Source of the DNA: G963665185 sp963665185
Lineage (GTDB): Bacteria; Desulfobacterota; Desulfovibrionia; Desulfovibrionales; Desulfovibrionaceae
Assembly (NCBI GenBank): GCA_963665185.2
Contig: CAXXPO010000014.1
Span: forward strand, 41,886 to 105,885
DNA length: 64,000 nucleotides
Direction of reading: 5' to 3'
Shown here: positions 1 to 9,114 of the stretch, piece after piece
Layout of the letters: each line of letters starts with the position of its first letter
How positions within the stretch are numbered: the stretch's first letter is position 1
Position numbers and translations under genes: made by a program
Notes under the pieces: model-generated
Databases searched by the model: none
What the model was told of the DNA's origin: nothing
The model's input: only the letters and a program-made list of their open reading frames with translations

Positions 1-2
1 CG

Positions 3-1229
3 ATTCTGAGCAGCAAGCTGAACAAGAAGGTCGATGAGATCAGACAGGTTCGGCAGCGCGTGGAGATGAGTCAATCGCAATACAGGCAGCTTGTGGAGTT
101 CGCGCCTCTCGGCATCATGCGCATCTCGCCGAAGGGTGAACTGCAAAGCGTCAACCAGCATCTGGGGACTCTGCTCGGGTATGTTTCTCCCGACGACATG
201 GTCGAGCGGGTGGGACATGTCGGCCACGACCTTTACCGGAATCCGGAGGAGTGGGACCGTCACCTGGAGCTCATCCGCACCAACGGGGAAGGGCATTTTC
301 CGGAATGTGTGTTCAAGCGCGCTGACGACAGTGATATCCGGGTGGAGATACGCGGCAGGGCCATTGTCGGCGAGGGCGGAGACAGCGCAGCCTATGAAGT
401 CTTTGTCATCGACATCACCGAGCGCAAGAGGACTGAGGATTCCTTGCGCGCGGCCAAGGAACTGGCCGAGTCGGCAAATAAGGCAAAATCAGAATTTCTG
501 GCGAACATGAGCCATGAGATACGCACTCCGCTCAACGGTGTCATGGGAATGCTTCAATTGCTCGAAACAACGGATTTGACACGGGAGCAACGCGAATATG
601 CCGGTACGGCTCTTCAGTCTTCACAGCGACTGACGGTCCTGTTGTCCGACATCTTGGATATTTCGAGACTGGAAGCCGGCAAAATGGTGGCGAGTGAGGA
701 CGAGTTCGAGCTTACTTCCTTTCGAGATTCGATTGTAGATGTATTTGTGAGTGAAGCCCTGAAGAAGGGAATTGATTTTACCTTTTCCATCGATCCCCAG
801 ATGCCTTTGAAGGTTATTTCCGACGAGACAAGGCTCCGGCAGATACTGTTCAATCTTGTGGGGAATGCAATAAAATTTACGGACAAGGGATATGTCCGCA
901 TTGAGATTGAAAAGATCAAGAGCTGTTCGGATTTCGAAATAAAGGCTTTGTTCTCTGTCCTCGATTCGGGGATAGGAATCGCCGACAAAGATATCGCAGC
1001 TGTTTTTGAACCTTTTTACCAGGTGGAAGGGTCCATGACCCGGCGTTATCAAGGGGCAGGACTGGGACTTTCCATCGTCAGAAAGCTGGTGAAGCTTCTC
1101 GGCGGCGACCTTTTGATCGAAAGCGTCGAGGGAGAGGGAACGACGGTTTTTTTCGTTCTGCCCATGAAAATTCCTTTCGAGACCGGGGGCACGGCTGAAA
1201 ACAATCCGGGAACAACGTGCGCGCCCTGA
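3..1229 (+). CDS. PAS-domain sensor histidine kinase, C-terminal part (5' end outside window)
   Basis: The frame is open from base 3 with no stop and reads as a charged helical linker, so the gene starts upstream of the window. A PAS domain follows at about bases 80-430, ending in the typical DITERKR. The HisKA H-box SHEIRTPLNG has its phosphoacceptor His codon at 513-515. The HATPase domain shows an N-box (NLVGNAIKFTDKG), a G1 box (DSGIGIADKD) and a G2 box (GAGLGLSIV). No receiver domain is attached at the C-terminus. It should autophosphorylate and signal to a separate response regulator; the signal and partner cannot be read from this window because the sensory N-terminus is missing. Confidence 0.93.
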   Translation: MLSSKLNKKVDEIRQVRQRVEMSQSQYRQLVEFAPLGIMRISPKGELQSVNQHLGTLLGYVSPDDMVERVGHVGHDLYRNPEEWDRHLELIRTNGEGHFPECVFKRADDSDIRVEIRGRAIVGEGGDSAAYEVFVIDITERKRTEDSLRAAKELAESANKAKSEFLANMSHEIRTPLNGVMGMLQLLETTDLTREQREYAGTALQSSQRLTVLLSDILDISRLEAGKMVASEDEFELTSFRDSIVDVFVSEALKKGIDFTFSIDPQMPLKVISDETRLRQILFNLVGNAIKFTDKGYVRIEIEKIKSCSDFEIKALFSVLDSGIGIADKDIAAVFEPFYQVEGSMTRRYQGAGLGLSIVRKLVKLLGGDLLIESVEGEGTTVFFVLPMKIPFETGGTAENNPGTTCAP

Positions 1230-1247
1230 CAACCTGTTGAAACATGC

Positions 1248-1315
1248 AGGCTGTTCAAAAATGCGGGAGGGCAAGGCGCGTAAACAACACAGCCCACGCA
1301 TTTTTTCAGCAGCCT
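1248..1315. repeat. Dispersed palindromic element, copy 1
   Basis: Imperfect inverted repeat whose outer arms read AGGCTGTTCAAAAATGCG and CGCATTTTTTCAGCAGCCT. It fills the gap between the kinase and methyltransferase stop codons. Related outer arms (GGCTGTTGA or GTCTGCTGAAAAA) and inner CGTAT-N6-ATACG hairpins recur near 5638, 34118, 51072 and 59800. It could act as a bidirectional terminator here. Confidence 0.6.
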
Positions 1316-2571
1316 GACAGAGCGCGCCTGCCCTTGCGGGAGAACCTCCCCAGCGGCACGCCGCGATAGTACAGCCCCGTGCCCTTGGCCGGAGCCTCCA
1401 GGCTTTGTCCGGAAAGCAGGGCCAGCAGCGGCTCTATGGAGTCCAGGTTCAGGCCCATTCCCTCGCGCCAGGCAGGAAGAAGCTGGCGGATGGACGGATC
1501 GGGGCGAAAGGTCTTTCCGGCCGCCCTGCCCACGGGAAATCCCTGCCAGCGCAGTTTGGGCGGGAGTTTGGCAGCCTGTTCGTGCAGAAGCATCACCCTG
1601 CCGCCGAAGTCGTAAAGCCGGCCCGGCGGCAGGGCGGAAAGCTCGGCCGGCGGGTCCTGCGGCGCAAGTGTGGCAAGATTGACGGGCCTGCCCGGCACGT
1701 TGAACGAGAAAGAGGAAAAAGAAGATGCAGGCTGCCCCGGCTTGGTGAAACAGGCCATGAAAAATCCCTGGGATCGGCTGGCCTGCATGTCCACGCGCAA
1801 CACCCCCTGCAACCCGAGCCGGGGCGTTTCGAAGATCAGTCCGGGAACCGGCGGCAGAGGCACAAGTTCCAGCCCCAGGTGCTCCAGGGCATGGACCACC
1901 TGTTCCTCGTTTTCGCGCACATTGGTGGTGCAGGTGGAAAACAGCAGCCGTCCGCCCGGAGCCAGCGCATCCGCGGCCCGTTCCAGGAGGCGGCGTTGCA
2001 GGGTTTCCAGTTGTCCGGTCTTGTCGTCGTTCCACAGGGACATGATGTTTGGATTCTTGTCCGTGGTGCCCCATCCGCTGCACGGAGGGTCGAGCAGGAT
2101 GTGGTCGAACGAATCGTTTTCCAGGGGAAGCTTTTCGCCGGGATACGAACAGGTGGCGGTATTGGCCAGGTTCAGACGGCGCAGGTTCTGGCGCAGGGTG
2201 GCCAACCGGTCGCGGGACGGTTCGTTGGCCAGGACCAATCCCCGCGGTCCGACCAGCTGGGCCAGGAGTCCGGTCTTGCTGCCCGGGCTGGCGCACATGT
2301 CCAGCACCATGGCCCCCGGGGGCGGGGCAAGCAGCAGGGGCGGCAGCATGGACGACTTGTCCTGGATGTAGAGAAGCCCGAAACGCGAGGCAAGGCTGTC
2401 GCCCAGAGGGGTGGGTTCGTCCGCCAGCTCCTTGCAGAGCGGCGAGATGTCCAGGTCGTTCCAGGAGAATCCCTGGGCGGCCAGCAAGGCCTGCACAACG
2501 GGAGTTTCCTCCGGGGCGCACACGAAACGGAAGTATCGGGCTGTGGTATTCCTTGGATTCACACGTTGCAT
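1306..2571 (-). CDS. RsmB/NOP2/Sun-family RNA (cytosine-C5)-methyltransferase
   Basis: SAM-dependent methyltransferase expected to form m5C in rRNA or tRNA. The SAM-binding motif I is VLDMCASPGSKT. Both family cysteines are present: the PC motif in DPPCSGWGT, and the TC motif in STCTTNVRENEEQ that forms the covalent RNA intermediate. A C-terminal RNA-binding extension follows, as in RsmF-like proteins. The ATG at 2571 is preferred; a TTG start at 2607 would add 12 residues. The gene runs convergently to the sensor kinase and divergently from dctP. The exact target base cannot be deduced from sequence. Confidence 0.92.
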   Translation of the reverse strand: MQRVNPRNTTARYFRFVCAPEETPVVQALLAAQGFSWNDLDISPLCKELADEPTPLGDSLASRFGLLYIQDKSSMLPPLLLAPPPGAMVLDMCASPGSKTGLLAQLVGPRGLVLANEPSRDRLATLRQNLRRLNLANTATCSYPGEKLPLENDSFDHILLDPPCSGWGTTDKNPNIMSLWNDDKTGQLETLQRRLLERAADALAPGGRLLFSTCTTNVRENEEQVVHALEHLGLELVPLPPVPGLIFETPRLGLQGVLRVDMQASRSQGFFMACFTKPGQPASSFSSFSFNVPGRPVNLATLAPQDPPAELSALPPGRLYDFGGRVMLLHEQAAKLPPKLRWQGFPVGRAAGKTFRPDPSIRQLLPAWREGMGLNLDSIEPLLALLSGQSLEAPAKGTGLYYRGVPLGRFSRKGRRALSGC

Positions 2572-2712
2572 CCTTTGTTCAATGCGGCTATATCGCAGAG
2601 GATTCAAGAATCGGACCCCATGTCTCGATCATCCGAAGACATTGTCCTGGCCGCAATTGTCGAATGGTTCCAGAACTGCGGCCCTACCTGTTTCCGTGCA
2701 AGGAGTAAACCC

Positions 2713-3756
2713 ATGAAGCGTCCAGTCGCCCGCCGCGCGTCCTCCCTGTGTGCCGCCGTGTTCATTCTGGCAGCCCTGCTGCTGGCAGGTACGACCGCGC
2801 GAGCCGAGTCCGTGAGCCTGAGCTATGCCAACTTTCCTCCGGCCATCACCTTCCCCTGTGTGCAGATGGAGCGTTGGGCCAGGGAAGTGGAGAAGCGCAC
2901 CGGCGGCGAAGTCAAGGTCCAGACCTATCCGGCCGGGACCCTGCTGGGCGCGAAGAACATGTACCGTGGCGTCATCAAGGGACAAGCCGACATCGGCTGC
3001 ATTTCCATGTCGTACCAGCCGGGCGTGTTTCCGTTCTCCTTTTCCTGCAATCTGCCCGTGGGCTTCACCTCGGCCACGGTTGCCAGCCTTACCCTTTGGG
3101 ATCTGTACCAGAAGTATCAGCCCAAGGAATTTTCCATGGTCAAAGTGCTGACCATGTTCACCTCCGCGCCCTCGCACATCATGTCCAAGACGCCGGTTCG
3201 TTCTTTGGCAGACCTGGAAGGCTACGAGGTCCGCGCTTCGGGAACCCTGGCTTCGGTGATGTCCAAGCTGGGCGCCACCCCGGTTGCCATGCCCATGCCT
3301 GAAGTCCCGGAGGCCTTGCAAAAAGGCGTCATTCAAGGATTTGTCACTTCCTTTGAAGTGCTCAAGGACATGAATTTCGCGGAAAGCTGCCGCTACGAAA
3401 CCGTCATGGACCTGCCGGTCTATCCCTTTGCCGTCATCATGAACAAACGCAAATGGGACAGCCTGAGCGACAGCGCGAAAAAGGTCCTCAACGACCTGGG
3501 GCGCGAGCAGGCCCTGTGGACGGGACAGTATATGGACCAACACGTGGACGAGGCCCTGAAATGGTCCAGGGAAAAGTACGGAATTGAAATCATCGACCTG
3601 TCCAAGGAGCAGTACAGGATTGCCCAGGACAAAATTGCACCCCTTGTGCAGGAATGGCAGCAAACCGCAAACAAGGCCGGGCTGCCCGCAGAAAAGATCC
3701 TCCTCGACCTGGAAGTCTTCAAGGCCAGGTACGAAAAGGAATATCCCGTAAAATAG
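2713..3756 (+). CDS. dctP: TRAP transporter substrate-binding protein (DctP family)
   Basis: Periplasmic solute receptor of a tripartite ATP-independent transporter, about 347 aa. The chosen ATG follows an AAGGAG at 2700-2705; the frame is open much further upstream but that stretch is antisense to the methyltransferase. A signal peptide with a hydrophobic AALLLAGTTARA segment precedes the mature VSLSYANFPP. The conserved ligand-binding region contains LEGYEVRASG, where the Arg normally contacts the substrate carboxylate, followed by the MPMPEVPEALQKGVIQG segment typical of the family. It heads a dctPQM operon. The substrate is probably an organic acid but is not identifiable. Confidence 0.95.
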   Translation: MKRPVARRASSLCAAVFILAALLLAGTTARAESVSLSYANFPPAITFPCVQMERWAREVEKRTGGEVKVQTYPAGTLLGAKNMYRGVIKGQADIGCISMSYQPGVFPFSFSCNLPVGFTSATVASLTLWDLYQKYQPKEFSMVKVLTMFTSAPSHIMSKTPVRSLADLEGYEVRASGTLASVMSKLGATPVAMPMPEVPEALQKGVIQGFVTSFEVLKDMNFAESCRYETVMDLPVYPFAVIMNKRKWDSLSDSAKKVLNDLGREQALWTGQYMDQHVDEALKWSREKYGIEIIDLSKEQYRIAQDKIAPLVQEWQQTANKAGLPAEKILLDLEVFKARYEKEYPVK

Positions 3757-3838
3757 CCGTCCTTTCCGGCTGCAAAGCACAGGAAATAGGGCCGGCTGAA
3801 TCCGTTACCGCACGGGCTTTCCCGGCCCTGCCCATACA

Positions 3839-4336
3839 ATGAAATATCTCGATCTCATACGCCTCTGGGCCAACAGGGTTCTCGCCTTTCTGGCCGCGGC
3901 CATGCTGCTGGGCATGGTCTGTCTGGCCTGTGGCAACATCGTGCTGCGCACCATGGGCAGCCCTGTCGAAGGGACTTTCGAACTGATGGGCTTCATGGGC
4001 GCGGTCGTGGCAGGATTTTCCCTCGGCTATGCCCAGCTTTCCAAAGGGCACATTGCCGTCAGCGTGCTCAAGGGGGTCTTTCCGCCCTGGTTTGAACGGG
4101 CAGTGGATGCGCTCTGCGCCCTTACCGGAACCTTGTTTTTTGCCGCAGCAGCCTGGCAGGTCTGGGATGTGGCCATGTTCATGGTGGACATGGGCGAACT
4201 CTCCGAAACCCTGCGTTTCGCGTATTACCCGTTCGTGATTGCCGTGGCGGTCGGCTGTGCCTCCATGGCTATGACCATGGCCGTGGACAGCCTGCACCTT
4301 TTGCTGAACACCCAGCCGCAGGGGGACGCCCGATGA
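3839..4336 (+). CDS. dctQ: TRAP transporter small membrane subunit (DctQ)
   Basis: 165-aa protein with four predicted membrane segments (VLAFLAAAMLLGMVCLACG, a GFMGAVVAGFSLGY stretch, and two C-terminal helices). Size and position between the receptor and the large permease fit DctQ, which stabilises the DctM channel in the inner membrane. Its stop overlaps the ATG of dctM in an ATGA arrangement at 4333-4336, so the two are probably translationally coupled. Confidence 0.94.
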   Translation: MKYLDLIRLWANRVLAFLAAAMLLGMVCLACGNIVLRTMGSPVEGTFELMGFMGAVVAGFSLGYAQLSKGHIAVSVLKGVFPPWFERAVDALCALTGTLFFAAAAWQVWDVAMFMVDMGELSETLRFAYYPFVIAVAVGCASMAMTMAVDSLHLLLNTQPQGDAR

Positions 4337-5637
4337 GCCTTGGCGCAATCGGCCTTACCGGCATTCTTCTGCTTCTGGCCGTACTGTTCCTGGCGCGGAT
4401 GCCCGTGGGATTCGCCATGGGCGTGGTCGGCTTCGGCGGCCTGTGGTATGTGAAGGGGCTGCCCGTGGCTTTGGGCCTGCTTGGAGACGAGGTCTGGGGC
4501 GTGTTCAGTTCCTACGGGCTGACCGTGATTCCGCTCTTCATCCTCATGGGGCAGGTCTGTTTCTACGCCGGAGTGAACAAACGCCTCTACCACACGGCCT
4601 ACGTGTGGATGGGACCCATCCGGGGCGGCATCGCCATGGCCACGGTTCTGGCCTGCGCCGGGTTTTCGGCCATCAGCGGCTCCAACTCGGCCACGGCCGC
4701 CACCATGAGCACCGTGGCCCTGCCGGAAATGAAGAAATACCGTTACAACCCCGTGCTGAGCACCGGGACAGTGGCTTCTGGCGCGACCCTTGGCGTGGTC
4801 ATCCCGCCCAGCGTGGTGCTCATCATCATCGGGCTGCAAACCGGGGTGTCCATTGGCAAGCTGTTCATGGGCGGGGTGCTTCCCGGTCTGATTTTAACCG
4901 GCCTGTTCATGGCGACCATCTGGTATCTGTGTAAAAAACATCCCACATGGGGTCCTGCCGGTCCCCGTACGACCTGGACGGAAAAAATAACCTCCCTTTC
5001 CGGATCCATTGAAATGCTGGTGCTTTTCTTTCTGGTCATGGGCGGGCTGTTCGCCGGGTTCTTCACCCCCAGCGAGGCAGGCGCGGCAGGCGCCGGACTG
5101 TCCATTGTCCTGTCCGGACTGCGCGGCCGCCTGTCGCGGTCCGATCTGGGCAAGGCGCTCATGGACACCCTGCGCGTGGCCAGCATGATCATGGTCATCG
5201 TGCTGGGTGCGATCATCTTCGGCCGTTTTCTGGCCGTGACCCGGCTGCCCTTTGAAGTCGCCCAATGGACCGCCGGTCTGAGTCTGCCGGGGTGGGTCGT
5301 CATCCTGATGATCTGCGCCGTCTACGCCGTGGGCGGCGCGGTCATGGACGCCCTGGCCCTGCTGCTCATCACCATTCCCATCTTTTTCCCCGTGGCCCAG
5401 GGGCTGGGCTACGATCCCCTCTGGTTCGGCGTGCTCATCACCGTGGTGACCACGCTGGGAGCCATAACCCCGCCCGTGGGCGTAAGCACCTTCATAGTGG
5501 CCTCAATGGCCACGGGAGTGCCGCTTTCCGACGTGTTCAAGGGCGTGTCCTATTTCATGTTCGCCTTTGTCGCCTGTATCCTGCTGTTGCTTCTTTTTCC
5601 GGGGCTGGTGCTTTGGCTGCCCGGGTTCATGGGGTGA
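4333..5637 (+). CDS. dctM: TRAP transporter large permease (DctM)
   Basis: 434-aa hydrophobic protein with about 12 membrane segments, the usual length for DctM. It carries family signatures such as SGSNSATAATMSTVALPEM and the loop GAITPPVGVSTF. It provides the ion-coupled transport pathway, taking substrate from DctP. It starts by a four-base overlap with dctQ and is the last gene of the operon; a palindromic repeat follows the stop. Confidence 0.96.
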   Translation: MSLGAIGLTGILLLLAVLFLARMPVGFAMGVVGFGGLWYVKGLPVALGLLGDEVWGVFSSYGLTVIPLFILMGQVCFYAGVNKRLYHTAYVWMGPIRGGIAMATVLACAGFSAISGSNSATAATMSTVALPEMKKYRYNPVLSTGTVASGATLGVVIPPSVVLIIIGLQTGVSIGKLFMGGVLPGLILTGLFMATIWYLCKKHPTWGPAGPRTTWTEKITSLSGSIEMLVLFFLVMGGLFAGFFTPSEAGAAGAGLSIVLSGLRGRLSRSDLGKALMDTLRVASMIMVIVLGAIIFGRFLAVTRLPFEVAQWTAGLSLPGWVVILMICAVYAVGGAVMDALALLLITIPIFFPVAQGLGYDPLWFGVLITVVTTLGAITPPVGVSTFIVASMATGVPLSDVFKGVSYFMFAFVACILLLLLFPGLVLWLPGFMG

Positions 5638-5760
5638 GAGGCTGTTGAGAAATGCACGGCAGCCGCGTTGCCGCAAACAGCGCAAACCCTGGCGTATCGG
5701 GAAATACGCGATTACCAGGGTTGGGCTTGCCTTGTCCTTGCGCCTTGCTTTTGCACCTGA
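5638..5760. repeat. Dispersed palindromic element, copy 2
   Basis: Begins at the dctM stop with GAGGCTGTTGAGAAATGC. It contains GCGTTGCCGCA and a hairpin with arms AACCCTGG and CCAGGGTT around an inner CGTAT-N6-ATACG stem (about 5687-5724). The GCGTTGCCGCA block and inner stem match the element at 34118-34173. The likely role is transcription termination after the TRAP operon; mobility is unproven. Confidence 0.6.
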
Positions 5761-5811
5761 TTGAAAAGTTGAATTTTCCAGATACGTAACCGATCGCACC
5801 AAAGCACAGTC

Positions 5812-6702
5812 ATGCCTGCAACCCACATCATCGTTACCCGCGCCGAGGCAGGGCAAAAAATTGTCCGCTTTCTGGAACGGCGTCTGCCCGGCGTGCCGCG
5901 CTCGGCCCTGATGCGCTGGCTGCGTACCGGGCAGGTGCGGTTGGACAGCAGGCGTTGCAAGCCTTTCGTCCTGGTGGCCGAAGGCCAGGACGTGCGCATT
6001 CCTCCCTTCCTGCCTGAAGAGTCCCAGCCCCCCGTACCGCATGGAGTCCCTCCCCTGGAGATCATTTTTCAGGACCGGGACATGCTGGCCGTGAACAAGC
6101 CCGCCGGCTTGCCCTCCCAGCCAGGGACCGGACACGCGGACAGCGTGGCGACGCGGCTCAGGGCCATGTTTGCCGATGCGGATTTCATCCCCGCGCCCGT
6201 GCATCGACTGGACCGCGACACCACCGGCGTACTGCTGGCGGGAACCACCCATGCCGCGCTCAAACAACTCAGCCGGGACTTTGCCCAGAGCCGCATACGC
6301 AAGACCTATCTGGCCTGGGTGCGGGGTATCTGGCCTCACACCGGGGAAATGTTGCTGGAAGACAGCCTGGAAAAACAGGGAATGCCCGGAAGGGAAAAGG
6401 TTGTGGCCCATGCCGTTGAGGGCAAAACCGCCCTGGCCAGGGTTCGGGCAATCGGTTTCCGGGAAGGCAGGATTCCGGCCACACTGTTGTCTGTGGAATT
6501 GCTCACAGGGCGGACGCATCAGATCCGCGTGCAGCTGGCCTCGCGTGGTTTTCCTCTGGTGGGGGACGGAAAATACGGTGGGCCGTCCTGCGATTTGGGG
6601 CTCCTTTTGCACGCTGCTCACGTGCTCCTGCCGGACGGGCGAACAATCAGCGCGCCTGCACCCTGGATGGGGCAATGGACTGTAGACGCCGTACCCCGCT
6701 GA
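5812..6702 (+). CDS. RluA-family pseudouridine synthase
   Basis: Converts uridine to pseudouridine in rRNA or tRNA. An S4 RNA-binding domain occupies roughly residues 15-65 (SALMRWLRTGQVRLD). The catalytic domain has VNKPAGLPSQPG and the signature VHRLDRDTTG, whose central Asp is the catalytic nucleophile. The late LTGRTHQIRVQLA motif is also present. The 296-aa length is normal for RluC/RluD-type enzymes. No strong ribosome-binding site precedes the ATG. The target uridine cannot be assigned from sequence alone. Confidence 0.94.
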   Translation: MPATHIIVTRAEAGQKIVRFLERRLPGVPRSALMRWLRTGQVRLDSRRCKPFVLVAEGQDVRIPPFLPEESQPPVPHGVPPLEIIFQDRDMLAVNKPAGLPSQPGTGHADSVATRLRAMFADADFIPAPVHRLDRDTTGVLLAGTTHAALKQLSRDFAQSRIRKTYLAWVRGIWPHTGEMLLEDSLEKQGMPGREKVVAHAVEGKTALARVRAIGFREGRIPATLLSVELLTGRTHQIRVQLASRGFPLVGDGKYGGPSCDLGLLLHAAHVLLPDGRTISAPAPWMGQWTVDAVPR

Positions 6703-6915
6703 TTTTTCGGAGGGGTTTTGTAGCTCCTTTTTTCGCCACGCCCTTTTTGGGAACCGGTGTTGACTTGTTTTTGCAAATAAGAATATGCTTTCCGTTCATT
6801 GGAGTAATATCCTTCAGAAAACGAAAATGTGCTTTCGCGGGGTTGCGGCCTGTTTTGAGAATGCATTTTCCATAAGCGGTGCTGGAGGCTCAACAACACG
6901 CTCCATGGGGGGGAA

Positions 6916-7908
6916 ATGAAATTTTTGAGTGTATTGATTTGTCTTTTGGGATTGGTCTGCGGGGCTTTGACCGCCTTTGCCGCCGAAGACGTCGCCAGGG
7001 AAGGGAAACAGGCGGTTCCGCCCTGTCCTGATTATGCGCAGGACAACGCCTGGGCGGGAAAGCCCGCGTCCATTGAGAAGCCCGTGGATGTCTTTTACGT
7101 CTACCCGACCATCTATCCTGAGTCATTCCCAAAGAACATGGACATCCGGCGCGACGACCTGCGGGCCCGTGCCGTGCATCTTCTTTCGGCCCAGGCAGGG
7201 GTGTTTTCCGGTTCGGCCAATCTGTTCGCCCCGTTTTACCGCCAGGTGTCCTTCACGGTGCTGGACCCCAAGGTGGACACCTTTCATGACCCGTACTTCC
7301 GCATTGGCGCGGACGACGTGCACCGGGCGTTCGACTACTATCTGAACCACCTCAACCCGGACCGTCCCTTCATTCTGGCGGGCGACAGCCAGGGCTCGGT
7401 GGTGCTTGTGGACCTGCTGCGCCGCCGGTTTTCCGATCCCGCCCTGCAAAAGCGGCTGGTGGCCGCATATGTCATCGGCTATTCCATTGTTCCCGACGAC
7501 CTGAAGAAGTACCCCTGGTTCAAGATCGCCCAACGTGCCGACGACACGGGGGTGATCATCACCTACAACACGCAGGGACCCGGCGCCACGGGATCGCCTG
7601 TTCTGCGTCCGGGCGCGGCCTGCGTGAACCCGTTGCTGTGGTCCACCAGCGATGCCCCGGCAGACAAGTCCCTGAACCTGGGCGCGGTCTTCTACGACGA
7701 CGTCAGGGACGTCATTGTCCGCGACGTGCCCCATTATTGCGGGGCGCAGATAGATCCCAAGACGGGCGCCTTGGTGACCACGCCGCCCGACAAGCTTCCG
7801 CTGGGCAGTTTTCCTCCGGGCGTGTATCACAAGTACGACTATGCGTTCTGGTATCGCAACCTGGAAAAGAATGCGGCCGACCGCATCCATGCCTATCTGA
7901 AAAAATAG
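6916..7908 (+). CDS. DUF3089 secreted alpha/beta-hydrolase-like protein
   Basis: 330 aa with a signal peptide (hydrophobic SVLICLLGLVCGALTAFA, probable cleavage before AEDV). The core matches the DUF3089 family: PVDVFYVYPTIYP near the N-terminus and a nucleophile elbow GDSQG with Ser158 (GxSxG). A C-terminal YHKYDYAFWYRN segment could supply the catalytic His. It is expected to be an exported serine hydrolase of unknown substrate. The GGGGGGGAA directly upstream is a strong Shine-Dalgarno sequence. It is followed by a terminator and a paralogue with the same fold. Confidence 0.88.
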   Translation: MKFLSVLICLLGLVCGALTAFAAEDVAREGKQAVPPCPDYAQDNAWAGKPASIEKPVDVFYVYPTIYPESFPKNMDIRRDDLRARAVHLLSAQAGVFSGSANLFAPFYRQVSFTVLDPKVDTFHDPYFRIGADDVHRAFDYYLNHLNPDRPFILAGDSQGSVVLVDLLRRRFSDPALQKRLVAAYVIGYSIVPDDLKKYPWFKIAQRADDTGVIITYNTQGPGATGSPVLRPGAACVNPLLWSTSDAPADKSLNLGAVFYDDVRDVIVRDVPHYCGAQIDPKTGALVTTPPDKLPLGSFPPGVYHKYDYAFWYRNLEKNAADRIHAYLKK

Positions 7909-7930
7909 GTGCGGCAACGACTCTACCCTC

Positions 7931-7968
7931 AAGCCGGATGGACGCAGCAGCGGCCATCCGGCTTTTTT
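7931..7968 (+). terminator. Rho-independent terminator between the DUF3089 genes
   Basis: Perfect 10-bp stem AGCCGGATGG / CCATCCGGCT followed by six T residues. It separates the two DUF3089 paralogues, so the second probably has its own promoter or depends on read-through. Confidence 0.88.
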
Positions 7969-7986
7969 CAAAAACAGGGATATGCA

Positions 7987-8991
7987 ATGCGTAAATTCTC
8001 TTTTTTCGTCGTCCTGATCGGATGCCTGACGCTGACAGCCCTTGCGGGCTGCCGGAAATCCCTTGAACAACATGACTTCGGCGCACCTGCCAATGCCACG
8101 GATTATTCCCGGGCTGCCCACTGGTCCATTCAGGCCAATGACATCACCCATCCCATCGACGTCTTTTTCGTCCATCCCACCACCTACGGCCCTCCGTCCA
8201 ATGGCAAATACAACGCCGACCTGGACGACGCCGAACTGAACGCCAGGACGGACCGCGAAGCCGTAAACTGGATGACGGACGCATTTTCCGGCTGTTGCAA
8301 TGTGTTTGCCCCGCGCTATCGGCAGATGAACATCGAAGTGCTGTCCATGTCTGAAGCCCGGAAAGCGCATTACATGGAAGCAGCCATCAACGATGTGCAG
8401 GCCGCCTTTGCCTATTATCTGAAGCATCTCAACAATGGCCGCCCGTATATCCTGGCAGGCCACAGCCAGGGGTCCAACGCCTTGCTGGAGGTGCTGCTGC
8501 GCCATCCCGATATGCTGGAGAGATCCAAGCTTGTGGCCGCATACATGCCCGGATGGACCTTTACTTCAAAGAACCTGCGCGACATGGGGTTGGAACTGAG
8601 CCGGCGGCCCGACCGGACCGGCGCGCTCATCACCTGGAACACGGTCGGTCCGGACGGAGTATCGCCCGTGGTCCGAGAGGGCGCGGTCTGCGTGAACCCG
8701 CTGTCCTGGACCACGGATTCCAAACAATACCCTGCCAGCCGAAACCGGGGGGCGCGTATTCTTTTGAACGACGGGAAGGCGTTGGAGGTGGACCACTTTA
8801 CAGCCGCGCACATTGCCGACAGGAACGGCCAGCGCGTGCTGGAGATTCCCACGCCCGAACCGGAAATCCTCAAGCAGCTGAACATGTCCATGGGGCCGGA
8901 AGTGTACCACCGCTACGATTATGATTTCTTTTTCAACAACATCCGGGAGAACGTGAAGGTGCGTTGCGAGGCGTATTTGCAGGGAAGGTAG
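7987..8991 (+). CDS. DUF3089 lipoprotein, paralogue of the upstream gene
   Basis: 334 aa. The ATG at 7987 gives an ideal lipoprotein signal: a hydrophobic stretch ending in LTALAGC, so the mature protein should be lipid-anchored at Cys. PIDVFFVHPTTYG and the nucleophile elbow GHSQG (Ser160) parallel the preceding gene. The C-terminal YHRYDYDFFFNN mirrors the YHKYDYAFWYRN of the paralogue. Function is unknown beyond a probable serine hydrolase. One soluble and one membrane-anchored copy in tandem suggest duplication with change of location. Confidence 0.88.
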   Translation: MRKFSFFVVLIGCLTLTALAGCRKSLEQHDFGAPANATDYSRAAHWSIQANDITHPIDVFFVHPTTYGPPSNGKYNADLDDAELNARTDREAVNWMTDAFSGCCNVFAPRYRQMNIEVLSMSEARKAHYMEAAINDVQAAFAYYLKHLNNGRPYILAGHSQGSNALLEVLLRHPDMLERSKLVAAYMPGWTFTSKNLRDMGLELSRRPDRTGALITWNTVGPDGVSPVVREGAVCVNPLSWTTDSKQYPASRNRGARILLNDGKALEVDHFTAAHIADRNGQRVLEIPTPEPEILKQLNMSMGPEVYHRYDYDFFFNNIRENVKVRCEAYLQGR

Positions 8992-9114
8992 AAGGGCGGC
9001 GGAACGGCTTCCGGCCTGTAGTGCCTAAGAAAATTGACTTTTTCATGTAGGGAGTTGTAGGTTCGTAAAAATAAGTTATGAGACTTTAAAATTAAGATGG
9101 CAGGAGTTTACAGA

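Noticed and set aside
1405..2712. Long plus-strand open frame continuous with dctP
   Set aside because: It is antisense to the well-supported RNA methyltransferase; the signal peptide and AAGGAG place the real dctP start at 2713.
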